NCBI GenBank assembly: GCA_015698045.1
Contig: BLAL01000297.1
Coordinates: 992,001-1,056,000, forward strand
Direction of reading: 5' to 3'
DNA length: 64,000 nucleotides
DNA from: Rhizophagus clarus
Taxonomy: Eukaryota > Glomeromycota > Glomeromycetes > Glomerales > Glomeraceae
Within the stretch, counting starts at the first letter, position 1. Each line of letters begins with the position of its first letter. The notes below the pieces were generated by a model. The model was not told the origin of the DNA and searched no databases. It saw nothing but the letters and a program-made list of their open reading frames with translations. The position numbers and the translations under genes are program-made. Shown here in pieces: positions 1-11,053 of the stretch.

Positions 1-693
1 TTTGAAAATAGAGTTTGTCTTTCTTCTCAAATTTTTTCTTCTTTTACTAATTTAACTGAATTACATATAAATCTTAAAAATTTTGATTATTGTGGTTTAT
101 ATTGTTTAAAAGATATTATTATACCTCAATTAGAAGTTTTGGATTTAAAAAATGCTGTTGGTGTTAATTTTGATACTTATTCAAAATTAATTTCAAATAC
201 TCATGGTTTTCTTAGAATTATTAAGATTGAAACGAAATCTCATCCTCCTACTTCTAATATAGAAATTTATTTACAAACTTTAATAACTTATTGTCCTAGA
301 ATTGAGGTGGTACCAATTTGGTTGGCGAGACGTCAATCTTTAGATAATTTTGATAATTTTTTGGTTTCTTCTATTGAATTAAAAATAATTCAAATTGAAT
401 TAAAAGAACCTAATGATAATACAAGTAATAGAGAAACTGTATTGGCGAAACCTGTTTTAGAATTATTGGCTACTAGATCTAATCCTGAATTAAAGAAAAT
501 TTATTTAAAAGGAAGATGGAGTTTTTCTCATGTTGATCTTCAAGAATTTTTTGAATTATGGAAGGGAAGAAGATATTTAACTTTTCATTTTGATAACGAA
601 TTTTATTCTTATTATATTGTTAGAATTTGTGAAGAATATTATAAACAAGGTGTGATTAATGGTGGTACTATTAATTACACTTCAAAGGTATAA
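1..693 (+). CDS. LRR/F-box-like family protein, C-terminal part (start lies before the window)
   Basis: The frame is open from base 1 to the TAA at 691-693, so the first codon is outside the window. The protein is leucine- and asparagine-rich with irregular leucine-rich repeats ('LTELHINLKNF', 'IIPQLEVLDLKN', then 'PELKKIYLKGRW'). Many Rhizophagus proteins have an N-terminal F-box and a C-terminal LRR array ending like this; in that family they would bring substrates to an SCF ubiquitin ligase. The F-box itself would be upstream and is not seen, so the role is inferred from the repeats only. No intron or stop breaks the visible part, and it is one of the few intact host frames in the window. 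An A-rich stretch with AATAAA-like signals near 855-867 could be its poly(A) region. Confidence 0.6.
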   Translation, partial: FENRVCLSSQIFSSFTNLTELHINLKNFDYCGLYCLKDIIIPQLEVLDLKNAVGVNFDTYSKLISNTHGFLRIIKIETKSHPPTSNIEIYLQTLITYCPRIEVVPIWLARRQSLDNFDNFLVSSIELKIIQIELKEPNDNTSNRETVLAKPVLELLATRSNPELKKIYLKGRWSFSHVDLQEFFELWKGRRYLTFHFDNEFYSYYIVRICEEYYKQGVINGGTINYTSKV

Positions 694-2416
694 AAAGGGG
701 AGAAAGTAAGAGATGTGATTAAAGGGAAAGGAAGTGAAAATTTTTTCGGATTAAAAAAAAAAAAACATTTTTGTTAAAAACAAAAAGTTATTGTATATGT
801 TGTATAGAGTAAAATTATATATAAATTTTTTTCTTTTTTTTTTAAAAAAAAAAAAAAATAAATAAAATTTGTTTTTATATTATACAATATGAAGTACTTT
901 CTCATTTCAATAATTCTTTCTTACCCGATGCGTCGTTACGAGACCTTGCAAAATTCCTACCAATTTTGGAATTACCCGATTGAAACCTGATATGGAATGT
1001 AACTGTAAATGTTGCGATTTATCTGACAAGAAAATCAAGTAACATCTTGCTTTCCTACTAAGCCCATCGGAGTTATTATTTGTAAATAAACAATGATGTA
1101 ATAAATTATCGAAATTATCGAGTATCCGATCAATCTACGAAAGGTAAAGCATCATCTCGTTTTAATTAAGGTCCCGAATCAATTATATAATTTTTGAACG
1201 AATCAAATTAATGATTAACATGATAAACTACCTCTAATATATAACCAAAATAGAAGTTCCCAGGAAGAACATCTCAATCTTATTTTCACTAAGGTGTGAT
1301 TCATGATCTACAAACGCACAGTCAATTTTAATGAATCTCCTACCGTAATGACCCCTTTTCACATGATCCAAAATTAAGGAGTGAAACGTTAATTGTTAAA
1401 TAATTCATTTTATTCTATATATATATGTTTAAAAAAATGATGATAAAAGAATGGTGGTCAGTTTTTAATAATATATGCAATAGTATTGAGTATCCAGTAA
1501 ATTCTTTAAAGAATATCCAGTTGATTTTTTTTAAAATATAATAAATTAATAAGGAATCACAGTAGATTAATTAGCAGTATCATCTAATTTATCAGTGCAG
1601 CAAAAGTGTATTGCTTTTTTATCATTAACAAAATTTGGGTAGTATATCAAATAAATTTTTGGCAATAGCATTTTTACATGAATATTTGACTTAGTATTGT
1701 ACATTTGTACTGGATTACTGGTGATAAAAAAAATAATATACCTTTATTTTTTATTTTATTTTATTTTTTTTTTAATGATCTATATATGCTTTTATTGATA
1801 TTTAGTTCATATACCATATAAACAATTTATCAGAAGCTATATCCACCCTGACCTGCAGAATGCGATTGATCATCAAAATATAATTTAATTGGTAATCCAT
1901 GAATGAATGGAAACAAAAAATGGGAATATGCTAATTTTTTATATGCATATTTTTAAATTAATCAATTAACATATTTCTTTAATTATATGAAATATTTATA
2001 AAGATTATGCTTTTAACCTGAAAAGTTTATTTATTTATAAAATCATTTTAATAATCAAGATCTGCATTTTGCTTAATTCTGGTAGAAATTATATAATTCT
2101 AGTAAAAATTATATAATTCTGATAGGAATTATACAATGATGATCTTTCTATGTATACAAACTGCATATATAAATAACTCGCCTTATAATAATTTTTTTTT
2201 ATACAAAAGTAGAAAAATAGCATACAAATATATAACTCAAAAATTACTTATAGTTATATTTAATAAATCAAACTTAGATCAGAAAAATTGCAGATTTTGG
2301 AATTATCACAAATTATATATAAATTTTATATATTAAATTTCCATTTATTTGCAGATTGCCAATTAAAATAATAAATATAAATATAAAATATTATAAAATT
2401 AACTATTGTTATATCT
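694..2416. other. Intergenic DNA, no gene seen
   Basis: A+T-rich DNA without a convincing reading frame. A short three-fold repeat built on 'AATTCTGGTAGAAATTATAT' lies at about 2076-2137. A 66-codon frame at 2136 has no family features and is taken as chance. Confidence 0.6.
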
Positions 2417-2424
2417 ATTAAATG

Positions 2425-2847
2425 TAAAGCTTCAAATTTTCAGTTCAGCTTTGTTTTCAGTTCTAATTTAGTTCTCTGATATAAAATTTTATTGAAAGTA
2501 TTTTTCAGACTAAAATTTTTACTGAAAAATGTTTTCAGGTCATACTTTTAACTAAAAATATTTTCAGTTAAAAAATACTATTGAAAAAACATTTTTAGTT
2601 TAAAAAATTAGTTCCAATTCTATTTTCAAATCAAAAAATGAAACTAAAACCATTTTTTTGAAAAATATTTCAAATTGAAAATATTTTCAAATGAAGTTTT
2701 TTAACTAAAAAATGTTTTTCAGTTAAAAGATGATTCTGAATATGTTTTTCAATAAAAATCTTGGTTCAAAAAGTATTTAGTAAGGAACCAAGTTTAGAAT
2801 CAGAAATGGAACCAAAAATAGAACTGAATCAGAAATTCAGAGCTCTA
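2425..2847. mobile_element. Small non-autonomous hAT-like MITE with 8-bp target duplication
   Basis: The left end reads TAAAGCTTCAAATTTTCAG and the right end is its imperfect inverse (GAATCAGAAATTCAGAGCTCTA). The interior is repeats of 'AAAAATATTTTCAGTT' type and encodes nothing. The left flank is ATTAAATG (2417-2424). The right copy of ATTAAATG is split: ATTA at 2848-2851 and AATG at 3541-3544, because a later TA-flanked element jumped into it. An 8-bp duplication is the mark of hAT transposition. Confidence 0.65.
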
Positions 2848-2851
2848 ATTA

Positions 2852-3538
2852 CTGTATATCACGGGCCACAGTACCCCTCCTATGTATAGTACCCCCCTCA
2901 AGAGATTTGCGAGAATTTTAAAGTACCTGGGTACTTTACATAGAGAATTCCAATTTAAAGCTTAAAATTTTGTAAAATACCTGGGGTATAATACTAGATC
3001 AATATATAATGTATATTCCAGATATATAAAAACGCCGGAACAATTAGTTTCAGCGTTTTTTTTTGCGTTTTTATATGTAAAAAAATGCCGGAACAATCAG
3101 TTTTGGCATTTTTTTTACTTTACATATAAAAAACGCTGGAACAATCAGTTTCGACGGTTTTTTTTTTATTTTACATATAAAAAATGCCAGAACAGTCAGT
3201 TTTGGCATTTTTTTTTTACTTTACATATAAAAAATGGTGGAACAGTCAGTTTCGGCATTTTTTTTGCGTTTTTATATATATAAAAACGCCGGAACAATCA
3301 GTTTCGGCATTTTTTTTACTTTACATATAAAAACGCTAGAACAGTCAGTTTCGGCATTTTTTTGCATTTCACCAATCTAATTAAACCCAGGTATTATACA
3401 TAGCATGTACCCCGGGTATTTTAAAAATCCTGTACCATCCTTATGTATAGTATCCACCCGTGTATAGTACCCCTGGGTACAGGCCAAAACCCCCAAAATT
3501 TGCAAGATACCCGGGGTACTGTGGCCCGTGATATACGG
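2852..3538. mobile_element. TA-flanked MITE with internal hairpin array
   Basis: Terminal inverted repeats CTGTATATCACGGGCCACAG (2852-2871) and its inverse (3519-3538, one mismatch) are flanked by TA on both sides (2850-2851, 3539-3540), as in Tc1/mariner-type insertions. The rest of the ends share 'GTACCC' and 'TATGTATAGTACCC' blocks. Removing it rebuilds the 8-bp target duplication of the neighbouring hAT MITE, which fixes both borders. It has no gene; a 65-codon frame at 3377-3574 is only the right end read backwards. Confidence 0.75.
3022..3370. repeat. Seven-unit tandem hairpin repeat, about 52 bp per unit
   Basis: Each unit is AAAACGCCGGAAC, then AATCA, then GTTTCGGCATTTT followed by T-rich spacer and ACATATA. 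The two halves are inverse copies, so each unit can fold into a stem of about 12 bp. Units begin near 3028, 3076, 3130, 3182, 3232, 3284 and 3332 and differ by point changes. Confidence 0.7.
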
Positions 3539-4101
3539 TAAATGTATTCTAGTAATTATTTTTTTTTTTTCCAAAGTCTTATATTAATTTTAACATTATT
3601 AATAATATTACTGGTTTTTTTATAAGTCTAACTAAACACCCATTATTATTAATTAATAAACACATCTGATCATAAACCTTTTTAATTATTATATCACTTT
3701 TTATTATTATGCAATTTTTATCTGTTGTTATTTTAAATGAAAAATTATCAAATGTTACAGTTAGGATTTTCTGTTCTTCTGATAACTTTTTACTTTTTAA
3801 TTGTTATTTTTCTTGTCTTAAATGTTTTGTTTACTGGTAAAAAGATTTAAAGTAATGCTTCATATTTTCAGATCTACTCAATTTATTTTTTTTTCTGATA
3901 TTATTAGCTTTTTCTCATACTATTGTTGTTGTATATCTTGAAAATTAATTAAGTTTTTTAAAGTGAATAATAAAGAAATCCAACAATGTAACTATAAATA
4001 TTATATTTTTTGTTTCTGTAAATTCAAATAATTGTTTTGTTAAATTATTATTAATTTTAACTTTTAAAGCTAATGTATAAAAATCAGTAAACTTCTTACT
4101 A

Positions 4102-4440
4102 TTATAATGATATTTTGTTTAATTTTTCATATATATTTATATCTATACTCTCTTGTTGATTATTTAATTTTAGAATGGTATGGATAAGATCATTTTGTAT
4201 TTTTTTTTCTAATTTTTAGGCATATTTTTTTATTAGCTTTACATTTAATAAAATGATGCAAATCTTCCTTCTTATTATTATTGCATTTAGGACACACAAA
4301 ATCCTTATATTTGTTTAGCTTTCACTGAATTAAAATAGAATTTATAGGAAGAATTTTGGCAAATAATTTAATAATGAATATTAAATACCAGTATTTTTTT
4401 ACTGAAATACAATTAAACCTTTTATATTTATGAATTAAAT
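4102..4440 (-). pseudogene. Retroelement relic: C-terminal zinc-binding tail
   Basis: On the minus strand a frame with one TGA reads 'KLFAKILPINSILIQ', stop, 'KLNKYKDFVCPKCNNNKKED', then 'LHHFIKC'. The C-x2-C...H...C pattern after a short helical stretch is the kind of zinc-binding tail found behind RNase H in fungal LINEs; the LINE at 31489-40883 has a comparable 'CPLCAEEKETFTHIWLC'. No reverse transcriptase remains nearby. It could instead derive from another repeat family with this tail. Confidence 0.45.
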
Positions 4441-4574
4441 TCTAGGTTATATTCTATGCAATTGATTTTAATGATTCTTCTTCATTTGTATTTAATTGTA
4501 ACTATTGTGCTGTCACTCTAATATTCATTAGAGTTTTAATAAATTTTCTTAAGTTGTATTCAATTGTTTCATAA

Positions 4575-5251
4575 CATTTATTTTATAGCTTTAATAGAAA
4601 ATATTGCAAAACGTTTTTTATTAATTAATAAAAAAAACTTATTTTTTTTAAAAAACATTACAAAACATTTTTATTAATTGATTTAATAAAGAAATATTTT
4701 GCAACATTTTTTTTGTCACTTTAATTAAAAAATATTGCAAAATATTTTTATCAATTAATTCAATAAAAAAACATTTTGCAACGTTTTTTATCACTTTAAT
4801 TAAAAATATTGAAAATGTTTCATTATTAGTTAATTTAATAAAAAAATGATTTGCAACTTTATTTTTGACATTTTAATAAAAAATGTTATAATAAAAAAAT
4901 AGGTTTTGCAATGTTTTATTTGTCATTTTAATAGAAAATGTTACAAAATATTTTTTATCAGTTAATTTAATTTAAAAAAAATGTTTTGCAATATTTTTAA
5001 TTAAAGTGATAAAAAAATATTGTAAAACATTTTTGATTTGGTAAAAAAATAGTTTTACAATATTTTTTTTTACTAAAAATGATTTTTAATATTGGTAAAT
5101 CAGTTCAATTTTTGGTAATTATCAATCAGTTTTGATAATCATCAATACTGATACTGATCAGTTTCAGTAATCATCAATATTGATACTGATCAATTCAGTT
5201 TGGTATCAGTTTTTGCAAAAACTGAACTAAACCAAACTGATCAAAATCCTA
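4575..5251. mobile_element. Degraded copy of the hAT hairpin-array MITE
   Basis: The interior is decayed repeats of 'AAAAATATTTTGCAACATTT' type, A/T-shifted versions of the AACGTTTCGCAACGTT units at 37990-38640. The right end (about 5195-5251) is an inverted, mutated copy of the left end of the 37842 element, including CAGTTTTTGCAAAAACTGA and the terminal TAGGAT on the minus strand. The left end could not be found, so the copy is truncated or too decayed. Confidence 0.55.
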
Positions 5252-5819
5252 TAAAAACCAGATATCTAGACATTTGGATTTTTCTAAAGAATACTATAAA
5301 GCTGATCAAAATGCAGATCAAGTACACTTGGAATGAATTTTTAGCGATTATCAGACATAAAAAATTCTCGATTAAACAAATTGTTTATTTAATTAATAAA
5401 ATTTTATATCTTAAACTTACTTATTTAAACCAACTCATATATTTTATCAAATTCAAATAAGACATGATTAAATAACTAATACTTGTTTTGGTTAAATATA
5501 GTGTTTAAATCCGGATAATATCTGTTATCCGTTATCCGTTATCCAAATCTGTTATTTTATCCAGATAACCACAACGAATAATCAGATTTATCCGGATATC
5601 TGATAGATTTATCTGATTATCCAGATATCCGTCATACTATCAGATTATCCAGATATCCGTTGGACTTATTAATTATTTTTTTACTTTATCATTAAATTTT
5701 TTTACTTCAGTTTTGTTTGTTTTATAAATTGCACATGTATTGAGGTAAGTTTTCTATTATTCCATTTTATTTTTTTTTTATTTTCAGTTTGTTTCTTTAG
5801 CTAGTTATTAAAATTCTTT

Positions 5820-6200
5820 TCTTTTTACAGGAATGGATTAGTGGTGGAACTTGAACTTTGTCATGAACTAGGAAAGGTAAGTTGAGGTGGACGATTTCTT
5901 ATTTTTTTTTGTCTTGAAACGTCATTACGTTTACTTCACTTTATTTCTTTAGGTGACTTCTGGGTTTTGGTTTGGACTATGAAAAGGTAAGTTCAGAAAA
6001 GTAGTTTTTGGGTTTATTTTGCTTAATAATGATATTAACGTTCTTTTCGCTTCATTTCTATAGGAATTCCTGAATTTGGATTGGACTATGAAAAGGTAAG
6101 TCTGAAATGGTGGGTTTCAGTTTTTTTTTTTTAAGAATGATACTAATATTTCTTTGCTTCTTTTCTTCAGGCCTATTTATCGGATAGACCAAATAACCGA
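5820..6200 (+). repeat. Left subterminal array of micro-exon/intron-like units
   Basis: Three to four units of about 110 bp. Each has a T-rich tract ending in AG, a block such as GGATTGGACTATGAAAAG, then GTAAGT. Clear donors sit after 'GAAAG' at about 5877, after 'GAAAAG' at about 5985 and at about 6096. The same blocks occur inverted near the right end of the element (15880-16760). Confidence 0.6.
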
Positions 6201-6588
6201 TGTCAATCTGGTGAGTTAAACAGATCAGATGGATCACAGATGAACGAATTTATCTTTTTTATGATTTCTTTTTATTATTCTTATTCCTTAACTTACTTAT
6301 TAATAAATGTTTCCTCTTTAAAATTTCATAAACTTTGGTTTGGGCTTTTTGTTCAATTAATTCAGTTTTACATTACTCTTATTTTTCTTTTTTTATCCAT
6401 CTTCTCGTTTAAGTAGTGATTTTTATTTAACATTTGGACTTTTTTTTTTTAAAAATAATGTTAATTTTAATAAAAACCATAATGTATTTCTCACAATTAT
6501 AAAGATTGAAAAATTTTTATTTATTAATAAATGTGTCATAAATTGAATTATTAAAAAAAATTCCATATAATTCTTTAAAAACTTTCAA

Positions 6589-8434
6589 TTAAAGTTGTTT
6601 GTGAATAGAATCTACATGTATACCATTTCTTTTAAGAAACATAATTTTTTTAAAAAATTTTGGAGATATACGATTTCTCTTGGCTGTAAGCAAATTGCCA
6701 GCATCTGAAAAGAGCCTTTCACTGGATGTTGAACATGCATATACTGCAAGATATTTTTTGGCAATTTTACTTAATATTGGAAAGTTTTCTTCCTGTTCAT
6801 GCCACCATACAAGGGGATCACTTTCAAAATTGATTTTCTTGAGAGAAAGATATTTAGTTATTTCATTAATTTCTTTAGAAGCTGGCGTTTTAAAATTTGC
6901 AAAAATTGAATCATATTCTTGAGATTCATCATCATCTTGAATTGAAGTACTTGAAGATAATGATTTCAATTTTTCTTGATTATATTCATCATTTAAAAGT
7001 TCTTCAGCATCAAAACGCTCTTTAACAGAAACAAATGATAAATCCTTTATTCTAGGGTCAAGTAGACTTGAAAGAAAAACTTCTGATGCAATAAGATTTT
7101 TCCAATAATGTTTCATTGCAGCATATAAGGTTAATTTGATTTTTTTAACCAGATCTTTAGTATTTGCAGGATTATTTATTTTAAGCCTTCTAATTGCTAT
7201 TGGATTTGGCTTTTCTTCCTCATCATCCTCAATAGAAATTTGATCATCAAATATATTTTCAAGATTTTTAAAATTGATTTCTGACACATATTTTTCATCA
7301 TCAGCTGTTGAAGGTTTAAGTCGATTGATTATTTTAATAAGAGTAGGAACTATAATGGTATATGTACAGTATTTATTACCACCAAGATAATTGGTAGCTT
7401 CAGCAAATGGCTTTAAAATTGAAACAAGATCCTTAATTGTATTCCATTCTTGTTCTTGTAACATAATTTGTTTTAATCTTTTGCAATTTTTTTTGAAATC
7501 TGGATTTAATTTTGTTGAAAGTATACTGATTAGTAAATTAATATAATCCTTCAACTTAAGAAGTCTTTGCCAAGCTAAAAATGAGGAATTCCAGCGTGTT
7601 GTAATATCTGCAATAACATTTAAGTAATCTGAAGTCTGGCTAACATCCTAAAAATTCATTGAAATAAATAAAATTATAATATTTATATTTTTAAATAAAT
7701 TAAAAATTAACTCACAAATTCTGAATTATTTTTCAATAAATTATAAATTTCTTCATCTTCTTCTTCAAGTCCATCTATATTAATTTCTTTATTAATATTT
7801 TTTGCAATATCTGAAAATTTTTTTTGTATTATTTCCAATCGTTCACTCTGTTTAAGACGCATGAAAAAATCAATTAAACGCTTAGCTCTCATGATTAAAA
7901 CTTGAGCAGGTATCATACCCTTTCCAACTACTAAATGCAATGTGTGTGCAATACATCCTAACCATTTTACTCCTCTTATATTATTGATTGCTTTTTAACA
8001 TTACTGCCATTATCAGTAGTAATGGTATAAACTTTATCTCTAATTTCCCATTCTTCAAGAACTGATTCAGGAGTTTCTAGGATGTGTTCTGCAGTATGTG
8101 AATAGCAGATATATTCAATAGTGAGCGTTAATTCTTTTAGTTTCCATTGAGAATGAATAAAAGTACAAGTGATTCCAAGGTAACCTTGACAACTTTTAAA
8201 AGTCCATAAGTCCAAAGTTAAGGATACTGATGTTGCTTTATTTTTCATTAAAGTTTTTAGTTGTGGTGAAATATAATCAAATGCATCATCAATTATATTT
8301 CTAATTGATTTTTGACAAGGCATAATAAATCCAGGATCCAATTCTTTAAAAAGCATTTTCAAATCTGCACTTTTGACAACATGAATGGGCTGTAGATCAT
8401 TTATGATCCAATTAACTAAAAATTGTCGCAATTG
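6589..8434 (-). pseudogene. hAT transposase, middle and C-terminal part
   Basis: Three frames join into one hAT-type transposase, a DDE enzyme that cuts and rejoins the element's ends. The first (8431-7976) has 'LDLWTFKSCQGYLGITCTF' and 'TITTDNGSNV'. A one-base loss in an A-run near 7990 shifts the frame, after which 'IRGVKWLGCIAHTLHLVVG' follows. A 68-bp intron (7648-7715, GTGAGT donor, TTTTTAG acceptor) separates 'NNSEF' from 'DVSQTSDYLNVIADITTRWN'. The end (6589-7647) has the hAT dimerisation region 'PLVWWHEQEENFPILSKIAK' and 'CSTSSERLFSDAGN'. The 5' part lies beyond the inserted element, at 15145-15465. A TGA immediately upstream of 'LRQFLVNW' is a further break. Confidence 0.85.
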
Positions 8435-8457
8435 TTTTTGTCATTTTTCTGTATGAT

Positions 8458-9273
8458 ATAGAACAAAACGGGGGTTCTGGGACAAAATTTCTGAATAGGT
8501 ATAATTAGTGTAAGCCTCTCCCGGCTTATTTCCCAATATACGAAATTTATGTAATCTTTTTTTAACCCCAAATTTGTTCTCAAGACCAGGAAATATATCA
8601 AAATACGATATTGAATTTAAGTTTTAAATCAGGCTGGGGCACAAATTTTGTTAACATATCCTTTTACCCAATTTTTTAGTTTTCAAGTTAAAGGAGATAA
8701 CTATCTTTGTTAACACGCTGGCCCGATTTTAATCTCAAATAATATAACGAAAAAAGTATGTCATATTGCTTGCCTCTTAGGAAAACGCTGAACACCAAGG
8801 ATTGAAGTGTCCGAGTGTGTTCAGCGTTCGACCTGTCAAGCATAATTTGCATACCATATTTTTATGTTATACTAGAATTAATTCTAAAACTGATTTATAG
8901 TTGTAAACAAAGATCAAATTTTGGTACCACGACCAAAGGGAGGGTACCAAAATCTTGAATGATAGAAAGTAAATCAAAAACACCATTGGACCTATTCTAG
9001 TAAATCAATAATTTCTTGATATACAGGAAATCATTCTAGAGCCAATTCTTTACCAAAATACTGGGACAAAAAGTTATACGAAAAAAAAGTCTCACCTCTG
9101 AGGGTACCAAAATTTCTGGGTATACAAAGATTAAGGATACCAAAATTCTGGCGCAAGGTACCAAAATTTTAATAGCTTAGCTGACATTCTGAAAAGCCCT
9201 AGAGCGCAACTTCTGATAGTGTTTAAAGACATAAAACCCTTTTATATGAGCTGGACATCGACCAGAATATGAT
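8458..9273. repeat. Left long terminal inverted repeat of the Polinton-like element
   Basis: It matches 14254-15070 in inverse orientation with scattered mismatches. It contains repeated 'GGTACCAAAAT' words and a short fold-back near 8787-8830. It extends into the last third of the 84-residue ORF (9177-9431), unusual for an end that evolved as a terminus only. Confidence 0.85.
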
Positions 9274-9431
9274 CTAGTAAATCTTCCACATTCACTACAA
9301 GGAACATGTTGTTTATTAGCTAATTTTTGAACATATTTCCAATGAATTGAGCACCTATATTCACGCATGCAAGATCTTCCACAAATTTCACCAGAGTAAC
9401 GAATAAATGGACAAGTATATTCACCATACAT
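9177..9431 (-). CDS. Small Cys-rich, probably zinc-binding protein
   Basis: 84 residues with cysteines at 'CPFIRYSGEICGRSC', 'EYRCSIHW', 'PCSECGRF' and 'GRCPAHIKG', which can supply two zinc sites. I recognise no family. It is the first gene inside the left end and is divergent from the ORF at 9529, with 97 bp between. The larger element has another small Cys-rich ORF in the matching place (53235-53426), with 'CRVCG' and 'CSYCNKSN', though the two are not clearly alike. Its 3' third lies in the inverted repeat. A DNA-binding or transcription role is only a guess. Confidence 0.5.
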   Translation of the reverse strand: MYGEYTCPFIRYSGEICGRSCMREYRCSIHWKYVQKLANKQHVPCSECGRFTRSYSGRCPAHIKGFYVFKHYQKLRSRAFQNVS

Positions 9432-9528
9432 AATGTAAATATTTTTTTTCTTATACTAAATAATAAATAATAATTTAAAATAAAAAGTTTATATAAGTAA
9501 CATATAATAAACCAAATACTTTTACACA

Positions 9529-9912
9529 ATGAGTACACAAAATCAATTAGCAAATACCAAGCCTACATATCAAGAAATCGAACAGGCATTAATAAATGTA
9601 GTCAAGGCAGGCATTTATTATAGAAGGCCAAAAGATGGTAAATTTATGCAATCATATAAAGAGCGAATTAAAAAATTACGTCAGGCAGAAAATCCCCAAA
9701 AATATGTTCTCAAACTAGCCATGACCATATTCCCTAATGAAGCTAAATATCATAAAGTTAAAGATGAATATAAAGAATTCTATGGGCGAGATCCAAAGAT
9801 ACTTAATACAATCATGGAACTATATAAATTATACTATAAATTAGCTAAGGATCATTTCATTACCGATAAACAAGTTGATGAAGAGATAGAAGACTTCTTA
9901 TCATCACTTTAA
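9529..9912 (+). CDS. Unknown 127-residue helical protein of the Polinton-like element
   Basis: Intact frame, charged and predicted helical by composition ('YKERIKKLRQAENPQKYVLK', 'ILNTIMELYKLYYKLAKDHF'), with no signal peptide, Cys motif or membrane segment. It ends 4 bp before the stop of the convergent integrase gene (9917). I do not recognise it. A terminal-protein, capsid or accessory role is possible but unsupported. Confidence 0.5.
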   Translation: MSTQNQLANTKPTYQEIEQALINVVKAGIYYRRPKDGKFMQSYKERIKKLRQAENPQKYVLKLAMTIFPNEAKYHKVKDEYKEFYGRDPKILNTIMELYKLYYKLAKDHFITDKQVDEEIEDFLSSL

Positions 9913-9916
9913 AGAT

Positions 9917-11053
9917 TTAATTCATGAGCACCCACGGGGGAGGCAATTCTGTATCAAATGGAATAACCATTAACTCTTCTCGCACAAAAGATCTTTTAGG
10001 ATGTTTGACTATATAATCATCATCATCAGTTAGTCCAAAGGGGACTTCTTCCAGCCAGTACAAGACTGGTTGATTTTTTTGCACCATAGATTCCCGGATA
10101 TAATAAATACGTGAAGACCAATTCAAGTCACCAGCACGACGTCTCCCATCCTCTAAATCAATAGGATACAACAAATATCTTACTAATACATCGCTAGAAA
10201 GCTTTTTCTCATCAAAGCCTATAGGACCATCCCGAAGGTAAGAAGGCTTAGCAAAGACCTCTTTTTCCTTTATTGCATCAACAGGAGAAATACCAAGCTG
10301 TCGTGTGATAGAATTATTAATGTCCTCAACAACTATCGGCAAATTCTTTACCCAAGCCCTGGATCGTCTATCTAAAGTCAAGAGATCAGAAGCATCTTGG
10401 GAAGGAAATAGCTTTTCAACTAAGGTGCGATTATACCTTTCAACAATACCCATAGTATGCTTAGATTTGGCCTTCTGAATTTTCACACCATGCTCTTTCA
10501 TTAATTTCTCACAATCACCTTTAAACTCTGATCCTCTATCAGTAATTAATAATTTTGGCCAGATCAACGGACATTCAGGATCATCATAGATTTTCTCAAG
10601 TGATCGAGTAATAGTAGTAGAAGTTAAAATACCCTGCCTATCCTTAACACTATATGCACCAATAGGGATAGAGGCTTTATATCTCAAAGCTACATCAACC
10701 ATATTAAGGCAAAAAAGATAGGTAACTCGTCCTACTTTGTCATAAGGCATGTAGAGAACATCTGCCTGGTGGACTTCATTGGGAGTAGTAATAGAGGTAA
10801 AACTTGCACAAGGAATATATTTAGGACGAGGCTTATGTATTTGGTGTATAGCTTGTCTCTCAAGCCAGTCCTTCACTTCGTCTAAACTAAAATCATATCC
10901 AGCTTTAAGAGAAGCTTCATGTAATTTTTTAGCATTTCAATAATAACCAATAGGCTGATAATAAATCCTTTTCAAAGCAATAGAAATATCAAGATTTCGA
11001 GCTTCACCAGAATCTATAGAAATAATAGGTAACAATGGGAGTTGAACAGACAT
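9917..11053 (-). pseudogene. Retroviral-type (RVE) integrase of the Polinton-like element
   Basis: This enzyme would insert the element's ends into target DNA. The catalytic core shows D in 'HQADVLYMPY', D in 'LLITDRGSEFKG' and E in 'GIVERYNRTL', with 32 residues between the second D and E. The N-terminal part ('ALKRIYYQPIGYY', then 'WLERQAIHQIHKPRPKYIP') resembles Polinton integrases rather than retroviral HHCC domains. The C-terminus ('PVLYWLEEVPFGL') may be an SH3-like DNA-binding part. The start is the ATG at 11051-11053, matching the copy at 63491. One in-frame TGA (10937-10939) stands where the 63491 copy has CGA. The start codon lies inside the 5' end of the divergent gag-like gene. 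Confidence 0.85.

Noticed and set aside
3377..3574. 65-codon minus-strand frame
   Set aside because: Lies in the end of a MITE with inverted repeats; no protein features.
5200..5460. 86-codon plus-strand frame
   Set aside because: Begins inside the decayed MITE end and runs into A+T-rich DNA; no motif.
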